DNA from: an uncultured Sphingomonadales bacterium
GTDB lineage: Bacteria > Pseudomonadota > Alphaproteobacteria > Sphingomonadales > Sphingomonadaceae
Assembly: GCA_937898535.1 (NCBI GenBank)
Contig: CALDKP010000298.1
Location: forward strand, 1-5,296
DNA: 5,296 nt
Direction: 5' to 3'
The notes beneath the pieces were generated by a model. It made no database searches and was not told the DNA's origin. It worked only from the letters and a program-made list of their open reading frames with translations. Positions within the stretch are counted from its first letter, which is position 1, and every line of letters begins with the position of its first letter. The translations under genes were made by a program, and so were the position numbers. Below are positions 1 to 5,296 of the stretch, piece by piece.

Positions 1-175
1 TGATCTCCGCATCCATCAGCTTTTGGATGCGTTCCCACATTCCATAGCCCCATGGCCGGATAACCATGCACCCGCGGACACCAGATTCTTCTGCGAGGTC
101 GGCCTCCGAAATAACTTCCTGATACCAGCCCGCGAAATTTTGAGCGCGCGTGACGCTTAAAGCATGTTTTATCAA
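1..175 (-). CDS. proS: Prolyl-tRNA synthetase, archaeal/eukaryotic-like type (N-terminal fragment)
   Basis: Cytoplasmic class II aminoacyl-tRNA synthetase that charges tRNA(Pro) with proline using ATP. Only the first 58 codons are in the window; the gene runs off the left edge. The visible protein begins (M/L)IKHALSVTRAQNFAGWY and continues through RGCMVIRPWGYGMWERIQ at about residues 34-51. That block is the entry to the catalytic domain and the motif 1 helix of the archaeal/eukaryotic-like ProRS family. The E. coli-type enzyme has an unrelated N-terminus. The start is inferred as TTG at 175-173. The frame is open back to an in-frame TAA at 217-215, which is the phaR stop, and contains no ATG or GTG before residue 37. 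An ACGGG at 187-183 lies 7 bases before the TTG and could serve as ribosome binding site. It lies 39 bases downstream of phaR on the same strand, so co-transcription is likely. The family call rests on a short fragment recognised from memory. Confidence 0.82.
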   Translation of the reverse strand, partial: MIKHALSVTRAQNFAGWYQEVISEADLAEESGVRGCMVIRPWGYGMWERIQKLMDAEI

Positions 176-214
176 AATCTTACCCGTTACTTTGTAGTGA
201 ATATGATCGCGGAA

Positions 215-772
215 TTAATCTACCGCAATTTTATCGAGCTTTGCCTGCAAATCCGCAATCTGTCGCTTGAGGTCGGCAATCGTCTCCGTCTGCGTTGCTT
301 TGGCACCTGTCAGGCCGCCAAGATTGGGGATCAACGCCTCGCGTGCCGAGCGCATGAACTCGATATTCTGTTTTGCAATATGACCAAAAGGACCGGAGGT
401 TATTGCGGTTTCAATTGCATCCTGCACTTGCTTCTGATTCTTGCGGAAATTGTCCATCGAGCTTTCAAGAAACTGTGGGACCATGCCCTGCATGGAGTCA
501 CCATACATGGCGATCAATTGTTTCAAGAACCCGACTGGCAACATCTGCTGGCCGCTGTTTTCTTCTTCCATGATGATTTGAGTGAGCACACCATGGGTAA
601 TGTCATCATTCGTTTTGGCATCAACGACCTTGAAGTCGATATCCTTACGAGTCAGTTCCGCCAGGAAGTCCAACGTAATATATTTGGACGAATGCGTGTT
701 GTAGAGCCTCCGGTTCGCGTATTTTTTGATGATGATGGGCCCATCACCATTTCTGCTGGCTGCACGTGCCAT
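215..772 (-). CDS. phaR: Polyhydroxyalkanoate synthesis regulator PhaR
   Basis: Cytoplasmic DNA-binding regulator of polyhydroxyalkanoate (PHA) storage. In characterised members, PhaR represses phasin genes and its own gene and is released by binding PHA granules. The 185-residue product has the family layout. Residues 13-71 form the PHB/PHA accumulation regulator DNA-binding domain, with the hallmark KKYANRRLYNT at 16-26, a DAKT motif at 51-54 and ITHGVLTQIIMEEE at 58-71. Residues 77-113 carry the second conserved domain (MLPVGFLKQLIAMYGDSMQG onward). The tail at about 160-182 is a likely short coiled coil rich in K, D, L and I. The ATG at 772-770 has a good GAAAGGA ribosome binding site 6 bases upstream. 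No phaC, phaA, phaB, phasin or depolymerase gene is visible, so its targets are elsewhere apart from possible autoregulation. The gene is intact and of normal length. Confidence 0.95.
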   Translation of the reverse strand: MARAASRNGDGPIIIKKYANRRLYNTHSSKYITLDFLAELTRKDIDFKVVDAKTNDDITHGVLTQIIMEEENSGQQMLPVGFLKQLIAMYGDSMQGMVPQFLESSMDNFRKNQKQVQDAIETAITSGPFGHIAKQNIEFMRSAREALIPNLGGLTGAKATQTETIADLKRQIADLQAKLDKIAVD

Positions 773-778
773 TCATGT

Positions 779-785
779 TCCTTTC
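779..785 (-). promoter_or_regulatory. phaR ribosome binding site
   Basis: GAAAGGA on the minus strand, 6 bases before the phaR ATG. It supports this start over the overlapping out-of-frame ATG at 776-774. Confidence 0.75.
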
Positions 786-806
786 ACGGATGATAAAAGC
801 CCGATA

Positions 807-823
807 GCACCAAGCTGTGGTGC
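807..823. repeat. Inverted repeat within phaR promoter region
   Basis: Perfect 6-base arms GCACCA (807-812) and TGGTGC (818-823) around a 5-base AGCTG centre. It spans most of the spacer and touches the candidate -10 of the phaR promoter, and it abuts the TGC-N3-GCA motif. It could be an operator for a dimeric regulator or a chance repeat; there is no T-tract, so it is not a terminator. Confidence 0.4.
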
Positions 824-829
824 ACTGCA
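821..829. promoter_or_regulatory. Candidate PhaR operator, proximal (TGC-N3-GCA)
   Basis: TGCACTGCA fits the core of the PhaR site reported as CTGC-N3/4-GCAG in Paracoccus and Rhodobacter. The outer bases here are G and A rather than C and G. It overlaps the candidate -35 element of phaR, where bound PhaR would block RNA polymerase, consistent with known PhaR autorepression. Confidence 0.45.
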
Positions 830-887
830 ACATCGGCGCGCCGTGCGACGAAAATTGCGCGCGATTCAGTGCCTTCCGCGATAATAT

Positions 888-896
888 TGCAGAGCA
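888..896. promoter_or_regulatory. Candidate PhaR operator, distal (TGC-N3-GCA)
   Basis: TGCAGAGCA is a second copy of the same core, centred 67 bases from the proximal motif; a further TGC follows after TAC (900-902). It lies upstream of the candidate phaR promoter. The motif is short and also occurs once inside the receptor coding region (4163-4171), so a single copy means little. Two copies ahead of phaR are more suggestive. Confidence 0.35.
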
Positions 897-1143
897 TACT
901 GCCTAGGGGTCCTTGATGTATGCCCGAGCGGATACCTTTTGTCCGTCTGCAAAATATCTGCATGGCGGTAATGTCTTACATATAGCATCATTTTTTATGG
1001 ATTTGCTGGCGCACATGTTAAAAAATTTCACAAACCTGCCGTGCTCTGACATTTTGATGCCGAACCTGTGCGCTACAGCAGTTTGCCCAATGTGGCCTGA
1101 CAGCAACAAAATTGCAAAAAGCAGTTTTTTTCTTCGAGAGCTA

Positions 1144-1172
1144 TTGCACATGTTATCCGTCTGCGCTTTAGA
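1144..1172 (+). promoter_or_regulatory. Weak candidate promoter for the TonB-dependent receptor
   Basis: TTGCAC (1144-1149) and TTTAGA (1167-1172) are separated by 17 bases and lie about 45 bases before the receptor ATG. The -10 matches only three of six consensus bases. A nearby TATTAA at 1177-1182 looks better as a -10 but lacks a spaced -35. The true start site cannot be fixed by eye. Confidence 0.2.
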
Positions 1173-1203
1173 GAAGTATTAATTCAAAATGAACAATTAA
1201 GCT

Positions 1204-1209
1204 GGGGAG
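1204..1209 (+). promoter_or_regulatory. Ribosome binding site that decides the receptor start
   Basis: GGGGAG lies 7 bases before the ATG at 1217 but only 4 bases before the in-frame TTG at 1214. The spacing and the stronger start codon favour ATG 1217. Confidence 0.75.
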
Positions 1210-1216
1210 CTTTTTG

Positions 1217-4200
1217 ATGAAGAAATCACGTTTGTTGATTGCGGGGTCCGCAATCAGCCTCGCGTTGTTTAGCGCCATTCCATCTTACGCGCAGGTTGCG
1301 CAATCTGATGAAGCAAACGCTCAGGAAGATGAAGCTGAAGAAGCAGAAGAGGAAGGCACTGGCCAGCCTATTCTGGTGACCGGTTCGCGCATTGCGCGTC
1401 CAACTCTTCAGTCCGCTGTCCCATTGACATCGGTTACCGTAGAAGACCTGACCGGCACTGGTGAGCTTTCGCTCGGTGACGCATTGAACGATCTTCCTTC
1501 GCTTCGTTCGACCTTCAGCTCGGGTAACTCGAGCCGCTTCATCGGTACCGCAGGCCTCAGCCTCCTCGACCTTCGCGGCCTCGGTACTGACCGTACGCTC
1601 GTTTTGGTCAACGGTCGTCGCCACGTTACATCGACACCAGGTGACAACGGTTTTGACGTAAACACCGTCCCAACCGATCTAGTTGAGCGCATCGACATCG
1701 TTACTGGCGGCAACTCGGCGATTTACGGTTCGGACGCCGTTGCTGGCGTTGTGAACTTCATCATGAAGCGCGACTATGACGGTATCGCCGTTCGTGCACA
1801 GGGCGGCCTTTCGTCGCGTGGCGACCGCGGTACATATTTTGTAAGCGCACTTGCAGGTCAAAACTTCGCAGACGGCCGCGGTAATATCGCTGTTTCCGGC
1901 GAATATACACGTCAGCAGCCTTTGTATTTCAACCAGCGCGATGCATTAAGCGGCGCGGCTAGCGGCCGTTGCCAGTTCCAGCAGACCGACCTTCAGGGTT
2001 CTGCGGGTGGCGAAGTTGGCTTCAGCGCAACTGACGGTATTCCAGACAACACCTTCCTTTGCGGCATCCGCAACGGTACGATTTCTGACGCGGGTACCGT
2101 TGGCAGCCTCAGCGGTGGTCGCTTCTTGCGCTTTGACGATTTCGGCAATCTGTTTGTTGATACGCCAACACAGAATTTTGCTGGCGTAGGTTCAGGCAAC
2201 ACGCAGGGTGGCTTTGGTTCGACTTTGCGTAACACCGGCAGCCTTTTGGCCGCTGTTGACCGTTATGCTACAAACATCTTGGCGCATTATGACGTATCGG
2301 ACGCCTTCAAGCCGTTCATCGAAGCTAAGTATGTTCGCACCGACGTATCGGGCGAAGGTCAGCCAAGCTTCTTCTCCGGCGTGCCGCAGACACTTGGTGG
2401 CCCAGCATTCCGTTGCAATAACGGCTTCCTGACCGCGCAGAACCTTTCCGTACTTCAACAAAATGGCCTTTGCTCGAACGTGGCAACCGGCACATTCGGT
2501 CTGAACCGCTTTAACATCGACCTTGGTGGTCGTCGTTTTGAAGGTACACGCGAAACCTATCGTGCGGTTGGTGGTGTCGAAGGCACCTTCAACGAAGATT
2601 GGAACTACGAACTCGCTGTGAACTACGGCCGGTTTAAGGCTGTTGGTTTCAACACCAACAACCTTGTGATCTTCACGCAAGACGGAAACGACTATGACGG
2701 TTTCAACATTGCTGCTGACGCTGTTGTGGCTCCATCAACCTTCACTGGAACCAACTACGTAACCAACGCTGCTGGCCAACGTGTCATCTGCCGCGTCAAC
2801 GCGGTATCGAACGTAAACACAGCCTGTATCCCGGTTAACGTATTTGGTCAGAACGTTGCTGATCCTCGTGCACTCGACTTCATCAACACAGAAGGCCGCA
2901 CGGACGAGTTTGCAAGCCAGTTCGTCGCATCGGCTTTTGTTGGTGGTGATCTTTCGCAATTGTTCGAACTGCCTGGTGGCCCAGTCGCATTCGCATTTGG
3001 TGCTGAATACCGTAAGGAAAAAGCAAGCATCGATTATGATGAACTGACATCAAGCGGCGCAACGTTCTTGAACGCATTACAGGACTTCCGTCCGCCAGCA
3101 TTTGTCGTGAAGGAAGCATATGGCGAAGTCCAGGTTCCATTGTTGAAGGATATGCCCTTCGCCAAGGAACTGTCGGTAAACTTCGCAGGTCGCGTATCGG
3201 ACTATAACACTTCGACGGGTACGGTTTATGCGTACAACGTTCAGGGTGTATATGCGCCAATCGAAGACGTTCGTTTCCGCGCTGCATATGCAACGTCGGT
3301 TCGTGCACCAACGCAGGGCGACCTGTTCTCAACCGCTTCTGAGAACTTTGCGTTCATCGGTGACCCATGCGATCTGGTTTCGCCAGGTAGCACAACTGCA
3401 GCTAACTGCTTGGCCGCTGGCGTTCCAGCGACCGCCAACGCAGCATTGGTAGCAGCTTGCGCAAGCACCGCGTTCCCAGTTGCTTTGGGTGCGCCATTCG
3501 TCAACTGTACCGCGCGTACGGCTTCGACCGGCTTCCTTTCGGGTGGTAACCCCACTCTGATCGAAGAAAAGGGGAAGAGCTTGACGCTTGGTGTTGTTGT
3601 TGAGCCAAGCTTCATCCCTGGCCTCAGCCTCACAGTTGACTATTACAAGATCAAGGTTGAAGACTTGATTGCCGCGTTGAGCGCGCAAACAATCATCAAC
3701 CTTTGCTACACCAACGCTTCGGGCATCAACAACCCGTTCTGCGCTACCGTGCAGCGTGATTCTTCGACCGGCCTGTTTGTTGAGCCTGCGGTGATTTCGG
3801 GTGGCGTTAACTTCGCTGCGCAACGTACCAAGGGTATCGACTTTGACCTCGCTTACCGTAAGACCTTTGACAATGGTGATCGTTTCACGACACGTTTGAT
3901 CGCAACTAAGGTTCTTCAGCTGAATAACTTCACTGATCCAACCAACCCTGCGAACCCAAATCGTCAGTTGAGCGAATTGGGCGATCCTGATTTGTCCGCG
4001 AGCTTCTCGATGGCTTACGACTTCGGTGATTTCGATATTCTGTATGCCGCACGTTATATCGGCAAGCAGACCATCGGAGCCTATGAGGCGCAGAATAGCT
4101 ACTTGGGTCAGTGCCCACTAACCGGCACCTTCCGTGGTCAAACCGGCATCAATGGTGGTACTTGCGATGCAGTTTTGGGTAACATTGTGCAGCTGGCTCC

Positions 4201-4417
4201 AGCTAACGCTGACCAGTTCCCACAGGTTTACTATCCAGACGTATTGTATCACGACATCCGTGTCGGCTTTGACATTGGTAATGACTTCCGTTTCTACGCT
4301 GGCGTGAACAACCTGCTCGATAAGCAGCCACCACTTGGCTTGCTTGGTACAGCCGGTGGTGATCCATTCGACAGCTTCGGCCGTAACTTCTTCTTCGGAA
4401 TCAATGCTGATTTCTAA
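1217..4417 (+). CDS. TonB-dependent outer-membrane receptor (substrate unknown)
   Basis: Energy-dependent outer-membrane transporter of 1066 residues that takes up a ligand using TonB-ExbB-ExbD. Residues 1-25 are a signal peptide (MKKSRLLIAG start, hydrophobic core, likely cleavage after PSYA). Residues 31-46 are strongly acidic. PILVTGSRI at 51-59 is a TonB-box-like segment. The plug follows to about residue 185, with LDLRGLGTDRTLVLVNGRRH and GSDAVAGVVNF (171-181) as its landmarks. The rest is a long beta-barrel ending in aromatic phenylalanine (FFFGINADF), as needed for barrel assembly. All fourteen cysteines lie in the barrel as seven close pairs, probably loop disulfides. The plug and signature resemble large sphingomonad receptors, but nothing adjacent names the ligand: no sugar, siderophore or cobalamin genes are in view. 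The ATG start is preferred over TTG at 1214 because of ribosome binding site spacing. The gene appears monocistronic, with its own upstream region and a terminator. Confidence 0.95.
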   Translation: MKKSRLLIAGSAISLALFSAIPSYAQVAQSDEANAQEDEAEEAEEEGTGQPILVTGSRIARPTLQSAVPLTSVTVEDLTGTGELSLGDALNDLPSLRSTFSSGNSSRFIGTAGLSLLDLRGLGTDRTLVLVNGRRHVTSTPGDNGFDVNTVPTDLVERIDIVTGGNSAIYGSDAVAGVVNFIMKRDYDGIAVRAQGGLSSRGDRGTYFVSALAGQNFADGRGNIAVSGEYTRQQPLYFNQRDALSGAASGRCQFQQTDLQGSAGGEVGFSATDGIPDNTFLCGIRNGTISDAGTVGSLSGGRFLRFDDFGNLFVDTPTQNFAGVGSGNTQGGFGSTLRNTGSLLAAVDRYATNILAHYDVSDAFKPFIEAKYVRTDVSGEGQPSFFSGVPQTLGGPAFRCNNGFLTAQNLSVLQQNGLCSNVATGTFGLNRFNIDLGGRRFEGTRETYRAVGGVEGTFNEDWNYELAVNYGRFKAVGFNTNNLVIFTQDGNDYDGFNIAADAVVAPSTFTGTNYVTNAAGQRVICRVNAVSNVNTACIPVNVFGQNVADPRALDFINTEGRTDEFASQFVASAFVGGDLSQLFELPGGPVAFAFGAEYRKEKASIDYDELTSSGATFLNALQDFRPPAFVVKEAYGEVQVPLLKDMPFAKELSVNFAGRVSDYNTSTGTVYAYNVQGVYAPIEDVRFRAAYATSVRAPTQGDLFSTASENFAFIGDPCDLVSPGSTTAANCLAAGVPATANAALVAACASTAFPVALGAPFVNCTARTASTGFLSGGNPTLIEEKGKSLTLGVVVEPSFIPGLSLTVDYYKIKVEDLIAALSAQTIINLCYTNASGINNPFCATVQRDSSTGLFVEPAVISGGVNFAAQRTKGIDFDLAYRKTFDNGDRFTTRLIATKVLQLNNFTDPTNPANPNRQLSELGDPDLSASFSMAYDFGDFDILYAARYIGKQTIGAYEAQNSYLGQCPLTGTFRGQTGINGGTCDAVLGNIVQLAPANADQFPQVYYPDVLYHDIRVGFDIGNDFRFYAGVNNLLDKQPPLGLLGTAGGDPFDSFGRNFFFGINADF

Positions 4418-4418
4418 G

Positions 4419-4433
4419 TCGAAATAATTTCGA
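4419..4433. repeat. 15-base palindrome just after the receptor stop
   Basis: TCGAAATAATTTCGA is a perfect inverted repeat with 7-base arms around a single central A, starting one base after the receptor TAA. It is A/T-rich and without a T-tract, so it is not itself a terminator. It could form a small hairpin in the 3' end of the receptor mRNA or be a protein site. Confidence 0.5.
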
Positions 4434-4442
4434 GACAAAATG

Positions 4443-4469
4443 AAGGGCGCCCATGTGGCGCCCTTTTTT
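4443..4469 (+). terminator. Rho-independent terminator of the receptor gene, possibly bidirectional
   Basis: Perfect 9-base stem AAGGGCGCC (4443-4451) with GGCGCCCTT (4457-4465), loop CATGT, followed by a T-run through 4469. It lies 25 bases after the receptor stop. On the minus strand the same hairpin is followed by an interrupted T-tract (CATTTTG), so it may also end alr transcription less efficiently. No other terminator is evident in the convergent gap. Confidence 0.92.
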
Positions 4470-4507
4470 ATTGGCTCGTGCCCAATCCACTAAAGCGGTG
4501 GAACCAA

Positions 4508-5296
4508 CTATCGCCAAATGCGTTCGAAGCGCGTCCCTAAATTGGTGAGCAATTCATATTGGGATAGCCCCGTGAGCGCCGACACTTTGGGCAAGTCATA
4601 CTCGACGTCCACCCAATCACCTTCGCGCAGCTCAGGCGCGGCACTGATGTTGATTGTCACAAGGTCCATTGAGACGCGCCCCAAAACAGGTAATCCGACC
4701 TCGCCATAATGCGCTGTTCCCTTGCTAGAGAAGGCGCGCAGATAACCATCCGCATATCCGATAGAAATCGTTCCGACTGTCGTATCGTTCTCACAAATAT
4801 GCGTCGCATTGTAGCCAATAGGCGCACCTGCAGACAACGTTCGCACCTGAAGCAAGCGGGCAGATAAGCGCGCCACAGGCTTGATGAAAGCCTCCATCCC
4901 GGACCGTGCAATGCCACCATAAAGGCTAAGCCCAGGACGCATCAGATCATAATGATAATCCGCGCCGAGCATGATGCCCGCACTGTTGGCAAGGCTAAGG
5001 CGTTTCGCGCCCGAAACGGCCGCTTGTTCATGGAATGCGCGCTGCTGCGCTTCATTCTGTGCGCTATCCTCATCCGCCGATGCCAGATGCGACAGCAGCA
5101 AGTCGATGTCCATGCTTCCCAGATCGCATTGAGACATCTGCTCTGGCCCGATGCCAAGCCGATTGATGCCGCTATCGAACATGACGTGACAACGCCCGCC
5201 GCCGGACGCGTGCCACAACGACACCTGCTCTGGCGTGTTCAGCACGGGCACCGCGCCTAAAGCACGTATGTCCGGAATATCACGTGCCTGAATTCC
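4508..5296 (-). CDS. alr: Alanine racemase, PLP-dependent (N-terminus beyond window)
   Basis: Cytoplasmic enzyme interconverting L- and D-alanine with pyridoxal phosphate, supplying D-alanine for peptidoglycan. The last 262 codons and the TAG stop are visible. The frame stays open to the right edge, so the first roughly 90-100 residues, with the PLP lysine, are missing. The GTG at 5251 is internal, because ARDIPDIRALGA upstream is already alanine-racemase-like. Counting from the window edge, family landmarks are FDSGINRLG (40-48, arginine 46), the HLASADE loop (70-76), SLANSAG (101-107), RPGLSLYGG (120-128), the catalytic tyrosine in IGYNATH (Tyr162), IGYADG (179-184) and GRVSMDL (206-212, conserved Met210). 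The C-terminus has YELLTNLGTRFERIW. The lysine that is carbamylated in the Geobacillus enzyme is methionine here (39). Alr and the catabolic DadX are hard to separate by sequence; no dadA is visible, so alr is preferred. It converges on the receptor gene. Confidence 0.93.
   Translation of the reverse strand, partial: GIQARDIPDIRALGAVPVLNTPEQVSLWHASGGGRCHVMFDSGINRLGIGPEQMSQCDLGSMDIDLLLSHLASADEDSAQNEAQQRAFHEQAAVSGAKRLSLANSAGIMLGADYHYDLMRPGLSLYGGIARSGMEAFIKPVARLSARLLQVRTLSAGAPIGYNATHICENDTTVGTISIGYADGYLRAFSSKGTAHYGEVGLPVLGRVSMDLVTINISAAPELREGDWVDVEYDLPKVSALTGLSQYELLTNLGTRFERIWR

Larger units (their letters stand above)
802..830 (-). promoter_or_regulatory. Candidate phaR promoter
   Basis: On the minus strand, TTGCAG (830-825) is followed after exactly 17 bases by CTATCG (807-802), resembling the alphaproteobacterial housekeeping pattern TTGACA-N17-CTATAT. 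Transcription would start near 795, giving a leader of about 20 bases that fits the ribosome binding site at 785-779. The -10 match is only partial, so this is inferred from motif and geometry. Confidence 0.4.
773..1216. other. Divergent intergenic region between phaR and the receptor gene
   Basis: This 444-base gap has no convincing gene. The phaR-proximal third holds the phaR ribosome binding site, candidate promoter, inverted repeat and two TGC-N3-GCA motifs. The remainder, about 910-1200, is more A/T-rich, as expected for a promoter region, and must contain the receptor promoter. Two short open frames cross it: 916-1182 plus and 903-1151 minus. Both give cysteine- and methionine-rich translations with no recognisable domain. 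No tRNA or riboswitch fold was recognised. Confidence 0.7.

Noticed and set aside
164..793. Plus-strand 209-codon open frame antisense to phaR
   Set aside because: It lies across a clearly genuine phaR with correct domains and ribosome binding site. Its own translation resembles nothing and it starts inside the proS 5' end.
1114..1123. TGC-AAAAA-GCA upstream of the receptor as a PhaR operator
   Set aside because: The spacer is five bases, outside the reported three to four, so it does not match the known site.
1116..1131. AAAAA-GCAG-TTTTT as an intrinsic terminator
   Set aside because: The stem would be only A-T pairs with no G/C-rich core, too weak for termination.
903..1151. Minus-strand 82-codon open frame starting MCNSSRRKKLLFAILLLSG, superficially signal-peptide-like
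   Set aside because: It overlaps the other small frame and has only a weak GGA before its ATG. The remainder is cysteine-rich without any recognisable domain. Chance opening in A/T-rich DNA is the simpler explanation.
1214..1216. TTG as the receptor start
   Set aside because: It is immediately followed by an in-frame ATG, and GGGGAG is only 4 bases from the TTG but 7 from the ATG.
2192..2680. Long minus-strand frames inside the receptor gene (also 3329-3823 and 2883-3332)
   Set aside because: They are shadows of the receptor reading frame, with no domain sense and no ribosome binding sites noted.
3283..3292. TGC-N4-GCA, and TGC-N3-GCA at 4163-4171, as further PhaR sites
   Set aside because: Both are inside receptor coding sequence, where such short motifs arise by chance. 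They show that one isolated match is weak evidence.
4486..4500. CCAC-N7-GTGG hairpin after alr as a terminator
   Set aside because: The stem has only four pairs and no T-tract follows on the minus strand; the 4443-4469 hairpin is a better candidate.

Overview
This window looks like ordinary chromosome from an alphaproteobacterium, most likely a sphingomonad (order Sphingomonadales) of moderate GC content. Three things suggest this. There is a PhaR-type polyhydroxyalkanoate regulator. There is a very large TonB-dependent receptor of the kind expanded in sphingomonads. There is a prolyl-tRNA synthetase of the archaeal/eukaryotic-like type whose N-terminus resembles sphingomonad versions I recall. 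The genus cannot be fixed from this sequence alone.

Layout. At the left, on the minus strand, phaR (215-772) is followed 39 bases downstream by the 5' end of proS (1-175), which runs off the window. The two are probably co-transcribed. A 444-base non-coding gap (773-1216) separates phaR from the divergently oriented receptor gene. It holds a plausible phaR promoter, two TGC-N3-GCA motifs resembling the known PhaR operator, a short inverted repeat, and presumably the receptor promoter. The receptor (1217-4417, plus strand) fills most of the window. It encodes 1066 residues with a signal peptide, an acidic linker, a TonB-box-like segment, a plug and a long beta-barrel. A 90-base convergent gap follows, with a small palindrome and a strong intrinsic terminator hairpin. 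The window ends in the C-terminal three quarters or so of an alanine racemase gene, alr (4508-5296, minus strand), whose start lies beyond the right edge.

The genes do not form one pathway. PhaR acts in carbon-storage regulation, ProS in translation, the receptor in nutrient uptake across the outer membrane, and Alr in D-alanine supply for peptidoglycan. I see no mobile element, CRISPR array, tRNA, rRNA or defence system, and no convincing undescribed system. The points most worth checking are the apparent PhaR autoregulatory sites, seven evenly paired cysteine couples in the receptor barrel, the loss of the usually carbamylated lysine in Alr, and the archaeal-type proS with a forced TTG start.
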